23,842 bases of DNA from Clostridia bacterium (lineage in GTDB: Bacteria > Bacillota > Clostridia > Oscillospirales > RGIG7773). This document shows positions 17,082 to 23,026 of the stretch, in pieces. The position numbers and the translations under genes were made by a program. Numbering within the stretch: the first letter of the stretch is position 1; each line of letters starts with the position of its first letter. The notes beneath the pieces are model-generated. The model did no database searches, was not told where the DNA came from, and saw nothing but the letters and a program-made list of their open reading frames with translations. The stretch is from positions 1-23,842 of the forward strand of contig JAFZHO010000037.1 of the NCBI GenBank assembly GCA_017554835.1, written 5' to 3'.

Positions 17082-19298
17082 TTAGCCATCGTTTGTATTA
17101 TATCTGAAATTAACCGTTACAATTGTTCCCGCATCAACTACCGTTCCTTTTGCAGGATTCTGAGAAATAAGAACCGATTCAAGAGTTTCGTCAAAAACTC
17201 CGTCAAATTTTATATATAAGCCCTTTCTCGAAAGTTCTCGTTTTGCCTGAGAATAACTCATTCCCGTCAAATCAGGAACAACTACGCTATCTTCGGGTTT
17301 TGCATCATTTGTATAAAGGACCATAGTAGCATCCTTTGGCATTTTTGTTCCGCCTTTTGGAATCTGAGCGGTTACCTTGCCTGATTCGCCACCCTCAACC
17401 TTTGCAGATATACCTGCTTTTCTAAGTTCTGTCTGCGCTTTGGTCAAAGTATAGCCAACAAGATTCGGAACAACAACGTCCATGGTTTTTTGCTCCTCCT
17501 CGGAGAACTGCTGCTCAATTCCAAGGTAAGGAAGAACGTCGTTCATTATCTGAGCAACTACGGGAGCCGCAACTACTGAACCGTTTTTATTTTCAACGTT
17601 TGGCTCGTCAAGAAGAACCAAAACTGCGATTTTAGGGTCATCTGCAGGAGCAAGACCTATAAATGATGCGATACGTTTATCGATTTCGCCCTCTTCGTTT
17701 TTATCGTCGATTTTTTCTGAGGTTCCCGTTTTTCCGCCTATTCTATAACCTTTGATATAGGCATTTTTACCTGTTCCCTCGGTAACAACTCTCTCAAGAA
17801 TTGAGCATAGGGAGTTGGCAGTATCCTTTGATATTGTCTGTCTTATAACCTTTGTATCAAATGATTTAACGGTATTTCCGTCAGAATCAATAATTTCTTT
17901 AACAATTTTAGGTTGAACGAGTTTACCGTCGTTTGCAACTGAGGTATAAGCAGTGATTAACTGAATAGGAGTAACCTTTATGGTCTGTCCAAAGGAAGAA
18001 ACCGCAAGCTGAACGGGGCCCATAGTTTTCAGAGAGTGGAAAATACTATTTGCTTCACCGGGCAAATCTATTCCCGTTTTATCAAGAAAACCAAATGCCT
18101 CAACGTATTTCATAAAACTTTCAGCACCGATTCTCTGAGAAAGGTCCATCATAACGGGGTTGCAGGAATTCATAAGTCCATGGGCAAAATCCTCGCCACC
18201 GTGACCTTCGGTTTTCCAGCAATGGATTACTCTATCTGCAACCTGGCGATATCCGTTGCAGTAGAATGAGTTATTAAGCGTTGCAACGCCTTCATCAAGC
18301 GCCATTGCGCAGGTAAAAGTTTTGAAAGGAGATCCCGGCTCATAAGTATCAACAACCGCCTTATTTCTCCACATATCATTTCTCAAAGCACTCTGAAGAC
18401 TCTTATATTCGTCCTCTGACGCTTCTTCAAGCTGAGCAAGTAGTAACGGATCTTTTATTTCATAAGGAGTATTAAGGTCAAAATCCGGCTTTGTTGCCAT
18501 TGCGAGAATATCTCCCGTTTCAACGTCCATAACGATGGCGCAACCTCTATTTTCAACCTTGCTTTCGATAACTGCGTTATCAAGATGCTTTTCCGTAAAA
18601 TACTGAATTGCCTCGTCAATAGTCAGAACGAGACTATTTCCGTCCTGAGCTTCTTCGTATTTTTCGTATTTAAAATTCATTTCATTACCTTTTGCATCCT
18701 TTGCAGAGATAATTCTGCCCGGTGTTCCGGTAAGATATTCATTATACTGCTTTTCAAGGCCGGTTATTCCGTCCCCGTCAATATTGGTAAATCCAAGAAC
18801 GTGAGAAGCAAAATTTCCGTAAGGATAGTATCTTTTTGTATCCTCGGTCAAGGCAACGCAATTATAAAGTTTATGCTCTTTTATAAAAGCACGAACCTCG
18901 GCCTCCATATCGGCTTCGATTTGCCTTTTTACGATCTGATAATAGTTATTTTTTGCAATACGCTCTTCCATAAAGCTTTCTTCAACGTCAATAACCTTTG
19001 TGAATTCCTTTATAAGAAGTTCCTTTTGCTCGTCTTTTACTGCGTTAGGTTGGATATAAACGGTCTGAACAGTAGCAGAAACAGCAAGAGGTTTTTTATT
19101 TCTATCATAGATAGTTCCTCTTTTTGGAGAAACGATTTTATCTCTTGTTTGCTGACTTATGGCTTTTTTCTGATAAAAATCATGCTGAACCAACTGTATT
19201 CTGACGAGATTCGCCGAAACAGGAAGAAAGCAAGCCATAAAAACACATAGTATTACAAACATTCTTTTAAGCATTTTTTTAGTTGGTCCCTTAGCCAT
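17082..19298 (-). CDS. ftsI: Class B penicillin-binding protein (FtsI/SpoVD type) with two PASTA domains
   Basis: This is the transpeptidase that crosslinks peptidoglycan at the septum, working with FtsW. The 738-aa protein has a short cytoplasmic N-terminus, one membrane helix (about 11-32), a PBP dimer domain beginning with the conserved RGTIYDRN (60-67), and a transpeptidase domain with SPFK (323-326, nucleophile Ser323), SCN (378-380) and KTGT (523-526). Two PASTA repeats follow, at about 607-665 and 672-733. Two PASTA domains fit the vegetative PBP2B pattern of Bacillus; SpoVD there has one. No sporulation gene is in view, so FtsI versus SpoVD stays open. GAAGGAG precedes the ATG. The 157-bp gap after ftsL contains a hairpin and a possible 10-codon leader ORF. 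Confidence 0.95.
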   Translation of the reverse strand: MAKGPTKKMLKRMFVILCVFMACFLPVSANLVRIQLVQHDFYQKKAISQQTRDKIVSPKRGTIYDRNKKPLAVSATVQTVYIQPNAVKDEQKELLIKEFTKVIDVEESFMEERIAKNNYYQIVKRQIEADMEAEVRAFIKEHKLYNCVALTEDTKRYYPYGNFASHVLGFTNIDGDGITGLEKQYNEYLTGTPGRIISAKDAKGNEMNFKYEKYEEAQDGNSLVLTIDEAIQYFTEKHLDNAVIESKVENRGCAIVMDVETGDILAMATKPDFDLNTPYEIKDPLLLAQLEEASEDEYKSLQSALRNDMWRNKAVVDTYEPGSPFKTFTCAMALDEGVATLNNSFYCNGYRQVADRVIHCWKTEGHGGEDFAHGLMNSCNPVMMDLSQRIGAESFMKYVEAFGFLDKTGIDLPGEANSIFHSLKTMGPVQLAVSSFGQTIKVTPIQLITAYTSVANDGKLVQPKIVKEIIDSDGNTVKSFDTKVIRQTISKDTANSLCSILERVVTEGTGKNAYIKGYRIGGKTGTSEKIDDKNEEGEIDKRIASFIGLAPADDPKIAVLVLLDEPNVENKNGSVVAAPVVAQIMNDVLPYLGIEQQFSEEEQKTMDVVVPNLVGYTLTKAQTELRKAGISAKVEGGESGKVTAQIPKGGTKMPKDATMVLYTNDAKPEDSVVVPDLTGMSYSQAKRELSRKGLYIKFDGVFDETLESVLISQNPAKGTVVDAGTIVTVNFRYNTNDG

Positions 19299-19310
19299 AG
19301 TCTTCTCCTT

Positions 19311-19343
19311 CTATATTTTTCTAATAATAGCGAAAAATGTCAT
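19311..19343 (-). CDS. Possible 10-residue leader peptide before the PBP gene
   Basis: A mini-ORF reads MTFFAIIRKI and stops with TAG 12 bases before the PBP start codon. It has a good ribosome binding site of its own, AAGGAG four bases before the ATG, and its stop is directly followed by the AAGGAG of the PBP gene. It could be a translated leader that couples to or dampens PBP translation. Very short ORFs with such a site can arise by chance in AT-rich DNA, and no amino-acid-run attenuator logic is apparent. Confidence 0.3.
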   Translation of the reverse strand: MTFFAIIRKI

Positions 19344-19361
19344 TTTCTCCTTAATTGCAAA

Positions 19362-19397
19362 ACAAGAGTCAGAAATGTCCCCACTTCTCACTCTTGT
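19362..19397 (-). terminator. Hairpin between ftsL and the PBP gene, weak terminator or attenuator
   Basis: ACAAGAGT (19390-19397) pairs with ACTCTTGT (19362-19369), extended by AGAA/TTCT after one G-G mismatch. Only a short T run follows on the minus strand. It could reduce read-through into the PBP gene or mark an RNA-processing point. The loop contains GTGGGGAC, similar to half of the MraZ repeat near mraZ. Confidence 0.4.
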
Positions 19398-19455
19398 ACA
19401 TCTCAAAAAGTAATCTTATTTCAAAAAACTTTTTCTATCTACATTATAGAATTTT

Positions 19456-19857
19456 TTATGATAAATATTCCAACAAAATGTTGAAGCTTCTCACCAAAGA
19501 TGAAAGAGCATTTCCAACGGTAGATTCGCTATTATCGTTATTGGAAAGTTGGATTTTATCGTCAGATACGATGGACAAATAATGTATCTGGCTTTTTTCA
19601 ATTTTAGAAAGTCCAAGCTCATTTTTTGCAATTTCTTCTATATTACGAAGATTGAGTTTCTTTTCCATTTCAACCTCAAGCTTCTTTTCGTCACTCTGAA
19701 GTTCCTCAATCTGATTTTTGCAGATTCGTATCTCTTTTGAAACGTCGCTAAGCTGCACGCTGGATATAACAAGACCCAACATCATTATTACTGCTAAAAT
19801 ACATAGCAATACGTCAAATGTTGTAAATGAATTTTGTTTTTTCTTCTGAGTTTTCAT
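19456..19857 (-). CDS. ftsL: Cell division protein FtsL (FtsL/DivIC family)
   Basis: FtsL is a small bitopic protein that links FtsQ/DivIB and DivIC to the FtsW-PBP synthase. The 133-aa protein has a basic cytoplasmic start (MKTQKKKQ), one membrane helix (about 13-34) and a heptad-like coiled coil (about 37-70), then NIEEIAKNELGLSKIEKSQIHY (72-93, given as a region), the stretch typical of the FtsL/DivIC family. The family is weakly conserved, so position between rsmH and the PBP gene is a main argument. About 25 residues past the usual end (SESTVGNALSSLVRSFNILLEYLS region) form a possible amphipathic helix, an extra not standard in the family. GGGGA lies upstream of the ATG; rsmH ends 34 bp away. 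Confidence 0.85.
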   Translation of the reverse strand: MKTQKKKQNSFTTFDVLLCILAVIMMLGLVISSVQLSDVSKEIRICKNQIEELQSDEKKLEVEMEKKLNLRNIEEIAKNELGLSKIEKSQIHYLSIVSDDKIQLSNNDNSESTVGNALSSLVRSFNILLEYLS

Positions 19858-19891
19858 TTTTAAAAATTCCCCTTTAAATTCATTTATTTTC

Positions 19892-20824
19892 CTACAGCTT
19901 CTCGCATATTCTCACTTTTGCACTTCTTGACCTTGGATTTTCGTCAAGCTCTTTTTCCGAGGGAAGAATTGGTTTTCTCGTTATAATTTCAACCTTTGGC
20001 TTTTTCCCGCATACGCAAACGGGAAAATCTCTCGGACACTGGCATCCGCTTGCCAACTCTTTATAAGAGTTTTTTACTATTCTGTCCTCAAGTGAATGGA
20101 AACTTATTATAACGATTCGGCCACCCTCTCTTAAATAGGGTTCAACGTCAAATATAGTCTTATCAATAACGCCAAGTTCGTTATTAACCTCAATTCTAAT
20201 GGCCTGAAAGGTTCTTTTCGCAGGATGAGGTCCGTTTCTTCTCGCTTTTGCGGGAATGGCGTTTTTAATAATTTCAACAAGTTCCCCCGTTGTTTCGATC
20301 TCTTTTGTTTTGCGGGCGTTAACGATATATTCGCTTATTTTTGAGGCAAAATTTTCTTCGCCGTAATTTCTTATGATTCTTGTGAGAGCATCTTTTTCGT
20401 AGTTATTAATAACGTAATGAGCAGTTTTTTCGCTATCCTTATCCATCCTCATATCAAGAGGTGCATCAGCATTATAGGAAAAACCCCTCTCTGCGCAGTC
20501 AAGCTGATAAGACGATACTCCCAAATCCATCAGCATTCCATCGATTTTTTCGATTTTTAAATCGTTGAGTATATTTTTAATCTCGGAAAAATTACTTTTA
20601 ACAAAAATAATTCTATCAAGATAATCTTTAAGTCGTTCTTTTGATGCGTTTATGGCATCTATATCCTGGTCAACGCAAATGAGTTTGCCTTTATCAAGAC
20701 GTTTTGCAATCTCAATAGAATGGCCACCGCCACCCAAAGTTCCGTCAACGTAAATTCCGTCGCTTTTTATATTAAGTCCTTCTATGCACTCAGAAAGCAT
20801 TACCGAATAATGTTTAAATTCCAT
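19892..20824 (-). CDS. rsmH: 16S rRNA (cytosine1402-N4)-methyltransferase RsmH (MraW)
   Basis: RsmH methylates N4 of C1402 in the 16S rRNA P site. The 310-aa protein starts with the typical HYSVML and has the SAM-binding [11 protein letters not shown] (26-36), the acidic VDQDIDAI (51-58), [10 protein letters not shown] (100-109), [17 protein letters not shown] (112-128), [13 protein letters not shown] and [12 protein letters not shown] further on. [17 protein letters not shown] stretch near the end matches the Firmicutes form with clustered cysteines. The protein closes with [13 protein letters not shown], as usual. It starts 6 bp after mraZ, the standard mraZ-mraW pairing, and so should be under the mraZ promoter and MraZ boxes. 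Confidence 0.97.
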   Translation of the reverse strand: MEFKHYSVMLSECIEGLNIKSDGIYVDGTLGGGGHSIEIAKRLDKGKLICVDQDIDAINASKERLKDYLDRIIFVKSNFSEIKNILNDLKIEKIDGMLMDLGVSSYQLDCAERGFSYNADAPLDMRMDKDSEKTAHYVINNYEKDALTRIIRNYGEENFASKISEYIVNARKTKEIETTGELVEIIKNAIPAKARRNGPHPAKRTFQAIRIEVNNELGVIDKTIFDVEPYLREGGRIVIISFHSLEDRIVKNSYKELASGCQCPRDFPVCVCGKKPKVEIITRKPILPSEKELDENPRSRSAKVRICEKL

Positions 20825-20830
20825 AACTCG

Positions 20831-21256
20831 TTATAATTCAAGTTGCCTCATTGCTTCTTCAATCTTTTCGCCTGTTAATTCTGAAGTAGCAGCAACGTAT
20901 TTTTCTTTATTCCAGATTTCTGCTTTGGTTAAAACTCCGGCAACAACAACCTCTTTATCAAGACCTGCAAAATCACGAAGATTCTGAGGAATCATTATTC
21001 TGCCTTGTTTATCAATAGTGGCCTCGTTTGCCCCTGTTAAAAAATATCTGACAATATCAGATGAATAGGAAATCTTTAACTGCTTGATTTTATCAGTGAA
21101 AGCTTCCCATTCAGAAAGAGAAAATACCCAAAGACATTTTTTCTCGCCGGAACTTTTAGTGATAATTACCGTTTCGCCAAAATCTCCGCGAAACTTGGAG
21201 GGCAGATTAAGTCTGCCTTTGGTATCAAGACTATGATAATATTCACCTAGCAACAT
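20831..21256 (-). CDS. mraZ: Transcriptional regulator MraZ
   Basis: MraZ is a ring-forming DNA-binding protein that controls the dcw promoter by binding direct repeats upstream of its own gene. The 141-aa protein has the two tandem SpoVT/AbrB-like halves, each with the family motif: DTKGRLNLPSKFR (12-24) and DKQGRIMIPQNLRDFAGL (82-99). It begins MLLGEYYHSLDTKGR, typical of Firmicutes MraZ. AAAGGAG lies nine bases before the ATG. The mRNA leader is about 100 bases and carries three in-register 10-bp repeats matching the known MraZ box, so self-control is likely. rsmH starts 6 bp after its stop. Confidence 0.97.
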   Translation of the reverse strand: MLLGEYYHSLDTKGRLNLPSKFRGDFGETVIITKSSGEKKCLWVFSLSEWEAFTDKIKQLKISYSSDIVRYFLTGANEATIDKQGRIMIPQNLRDFAGLDKEVVVAGVLTKAEIWNKEKYVAATSELTGEKIEEAMRQLEL

Positions 21257-21272
21257 ATCTGCGCACTCCTTT

Positions 21273-21342
21273 CACGAATATTTTTTAAGGATTCTGGTTA
21301 TCAAATTAAATTTTCGTGGGTTTTTCGACCATCTTAACCCAC
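21273..21342 (-). other. mraZ mRNA leader with two mutually exclusive stems
   Basis: In the leader, GTGGGTT (21336-21342) can pair with AACCCAC (21316-21322). The latter overlaps CACGAA (21313-21318), which can instead pair with TTCGTG (21273-21278), directly beside the mraZ ribosome binding site. The two stems share bases, so only one can form. Stems are short (7 and 6 bp) and this may be chance. Confidence 0.25.
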
Positions 21343-21355
21343 TTTGTCCCACTTT
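21326..21355 (-). promoter_or_regulatory. MraZ box: three in-register 10-bp repeats
   Basis: The minus strand has three contiguous 10-mers: AAAGTGGGAC (21346-21355), AAAGTGGGTT (21336-21345) and the weaker AAGATGGTCG (21326-21335). AAAGTG/TGGG direct repeats spaced by one helical turn upstream of mraZ are the known MraZ operator in mycoplasmas and Escherichia coli. Here they lie at and just after the predicted transcription start, suited to repression. A further AAAGTGG (21370-21376) sits in the promoter spacer against the -10 box, 21 bp upstream. Confidence 0.8.
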
Positions 21356-21363
21356 TCATATAT

Positions 21364-21392
21364 AATATACCACTTTAACACAATAAATGCAA
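21364..21392 (-). promoter_or_regulatory. mraZ: mraZ/dcw promoter
   Basis: TTGCAT (21387-21392), 17 bases, TATATT (21364-21369) on the minus strand fits a sigma-A promoter. Transcription would start near 21357, giving a leader of about 100 bases. It lies just after a terminator hairpin, so the dcw operon is insulated from upstream transcription. The spacer ends in AAAGTGG, a match to the MraZ repeat. Confidence 0.7.
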
Positions 21393-21404
21393 GTGTTTTT
21401 TAAA

Positions 21405-21442
21405 AAAAATCATAGGAAATTTCTAACTTTCCTATGATTTTT
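21405..21442 (-). terminator. Rho-independent terminator just upstream of the mraZ promoter
   Basis: A perfect 15-bp stem, AAAAATCATAGGAAA / TTTCCTATGATTTTT, with an 8-base loop is followed on the minus strand by a long T run. The amidase already has a terminator 190 bp upstream, so this second one implies either a transcript starting in between (see the small ORF at 21452-21586) or a backup. On the plus strand the T run is shorter but could also work. Confidence 0.75.
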
Positions 21443-21451
21443 GTTAATTTA

Positions 21452-21586
21452 TTAAGTGTTTTTTTGTGCAATATAACCAATAATTTCTTTAGTTTTTGCG
21501 TTTTGTTCCTGTATATAGTGTGTTTTTTGAAAAAGGTAACTATATATAGTTTTCAGAGGTCTTTTCACCACTTTGTCCCACCACAT
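21452..21586 (-). CDS. Possible 44-residue small protein upstream of mraZ
   Basis: An open frame of 44 codons starts MWWDKVVKRPLKTIY, is lysine-rich and basic, and ends IIGYIAQKNT with TAA 10 bp before a strong terminator hairpin. It fills the space between two terminators. Against it: no Shine-Dalgarno sequence precedes the ATG, an in-frame TAA lies five codons upstream, the start codon sits in the 3' arm of a hairpin, and I see no clear promoter. Its first codons coincide with an MraZ-box-like repeat, which could by itself explain the WWDKVV start. I do not recognise the sequence. It may be chance. Confidence 0.3.
   Translation of the reverse strand: MWWDKVVKRPLKTIYSYLFQKTHYIQEQNAKTKEIIGYIAQKNT
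21555..21584 (-). promoter_or_regulatory. Second MraZ-box-like array
   Basis: Three 10-mers in register, GTGGTGGGAC (21575-21584), AAAGTGGTGA (21565-21574) and AAAGACCTCT (21555-21564), resemble the mraZ operator. A 14-base core, GTGGGACAAAGTGG (21568-21581), is identical to the one at 21339-21352, 229 bp away. It lies upstream of the terminator at 21405-21442, not at the mapped mraZ promoter. Confidence 0.5.
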
Positions 21587-21610
21587 TTTTGTTGAATTTT
21601 AACAAAAATG
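21584..21610 (-). repeat. Small inverted repeat at the small-ORF start
   Basis: CATTTTTGTT (21601-21610 on the minus strand) and AACAAAAATG (21584-21593) form a perfect 10-bp stem with a 7-base loop. The final ATG is the start codon of the possible 44-codon ORF, so the stem would hide it. It is AT-rich and lacks a T tail on the minus strand, so it is not an obvious terminator. Confidence 0.4.
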
Positions 21611-21623
21611 CGCTTTTTTGAAC

Positions 21624-21676
21624 ATAAAAAATCCCGAGAATAAATTCTCAGTCAAGAATAAATTCTCGGGTTTTTT
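21624..21676. terminator. Bidirectional-looking terminator after the amidase gene
   Basis: CCCGAGAAT pairs with ATTCTCGGG (outer stem, 21633-21670), with two mismatches and then a 5-6 bp inner stem. T runs follow on both strands (ATTTTTTATG on minus, TTTTTT on plus). It begins about 10 bp after the amidase stop and should end the mnmA-amidase transcript. Confidence 0.85.
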
Positions 21677-21679
21677 ATA

Positions 21680-23017
21680 CTATGAAACTGCAAGCATTTT
21701 GATTATTTCGCACCGTTTAATATTATTATTGGGTTCGAATCTGCCATCGCTGCCTTCCACTATATTATTATAAATAAGATACTTAAATTCACTTTCAAAC
21801 CAGGGCAGTTTTTTCATTTCCTCCTTATCGGAAAACTTTGAAAAATCTATTTCTTTATAGCTTTCGTCATAGCTTTCGTCATTATCAGAAATCATAAGCG
21901 CCCTTGCCATCATGGCAAAAAACTCGCCTCGCGTAATTCCTTTATCCCCGTTTAGATAAAGCTTATCATCTCTCATTTCGCCTTTCATTATGCCAAGTTT
22001 ATAGGCGGCTTTTATATAATTCTCTGCCCATTTCTGATTTTCCGAAAAATCCTCGAAGGAAACTTCAAATTCCGAAAAATCTTTTTCGTTTATTCCAAGA
22101 TGCTTAAGAACAAAAATAACGCTTTCTATTCTGGTGGCATTATTTTCAGGTTTCAAAAGCCATTTTCCATTCTCAAAATACCCTTTTATAAGCCCTTTTT
22201 CAAAAACCTTTTGAACGTATGGATAATACCAGTTTTCCGTCGTCAAATCCTCAAAGGTCATTTCCTTAGCGATATTTTCCTCAGTGATTTCATCGGTAAT
22301 CTCACCAGTGGTTTCCGTCGTAGTTTCCTTTGTAGTCTCCGTTGTTATTTCCGACGTGGGCTCTATGGTCCAGTCTATGCCATATTGCTCCAAAATTCCG
22401 TGAGCAATTGCTTTTCCTGCTTTTTCTCTGCCCTTTGCGTCGGCAATTTTAGAAACGTCGTTGGGATTTGAAATAAAAACGCACTCAACGAGAATGGCAG
22501 GTCTATCACAGTTACGGATTATTCCGTAGTAGTCATCCGTTCCGCTGCTTCCGTATCTTGTTTTGACCCCTCTCGAAGTAGTTCCCATATCAGAAACAAA
22601 ATTATCAAGGACATCTTCTGCAAGATTATAAAATCTTTTTGAACTTTTAACAGAATGATAAACCTCTGTTCCTTTTGCGGTATTATTGGTAAAAGAGTTA
22701 TTATGTATGGAAACGAGAACGTCTGCATCTTTTTCCTTTGCAACTTTTGCACGGGCGGAAAGACTGGGGTTTTCCCCTTCTTCTCTTGAAAGAAAAACGG
22801 TTATGCCGAATTTTTCAAGTTCTGCTTTGCAAAAATTTGTTATATCCCAGTTAAGATCTTTTTCAAAAAAGCCATTCCCCTCTGCTCCCGGGTCGTCTCC
22901 CCCGTGGCCGGGGTCGAGAACAACAACTTTTCTAAGCCCCGTTTCCACTGCAAATGCAGGAATAAAGCAATTTAATATCATTATCAAGCAAAGAACAAAG
23001 TAACAAATTCTTCTCAT
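21680..23017 (-). CDS. Secreted N-acetylmuramoyl-L-alanine amidase with three SLH domains
   Basis: This enzyme cuts the amide bond between MurNAc and the stem peptide. The 445-aa protein has a signal peptide (1-23, cleavage likely after AFA) and an Amidase_3 domain (about 30-215). Zinc ligands are His38 (DPGHGG), Glu52 (FFEKDL) and His105 (SIHNN), with catalytic Glu178 in LVECVFISN. A Thr/Glu linker (220-248) of ITTETTKETTTETT type follows. Three SLH repeats (about 254-305, 322-372, 395-443) are expected to hold it on the cell wall. The usual TRAE motif is altered to TRIE, TRGE and KRCE. GGAG precedes the ATG within the end of mnmA, 9 bp away. It may act in daughter-cell separation or wall turnover; CwlD-like sporulation roles cannot be excluded. 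Confidence 0.93.
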   Translation of the reverse strand: MRRICYFVLCLIMILNCFIPAFAVETGLRKVVVLDPGHGGDDPGAEGNGFFEKDLNWDITNFCKAELEKFGITVFLSREEGENPSLSARAKVAKEKDADVLVSIHNNSFTNNTAKGTEVYHSVKSSKRFYNLAEDVLDNFVSDMGTTSRGVKTRYGSSGTDDYYGIIRNCDRPAILVECVFISNPNDVSKIADAKGREKAGKAIAHGILEQYGIDWTIEPTSEITTETTKETTTETTGEITDEITEENIAKEMTFEDLTTENWYYPYVQKVFEKGLIKGYFENGKWLLKPENNATRIESVIFVLKHLGINEKDFSEFEVSFEDFSENQKWAENYIKAAYKLGIMKGEMRDDKLYLNGDKGITRGEFFAMMARALMISDNDESYDESYKEIDFSKFSDKEEMKKLPWFESEFKYLIYNNIVEGSDGRFEPNNNIKRCEIIKMLAVS

Positions 23018-23026
23018 TTTAACTCC

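Noticed and set aside
18585..19250. Plus-strand open frame of 221 codons antisense to the PBP gene
   Set aside because: It lies wholly over a well-supported minus-strand gene with intact catalytic motifs, its translation is rich in Phe/Ile/Cys runs with no domain, and it has no neighbouring plus-strand genes.
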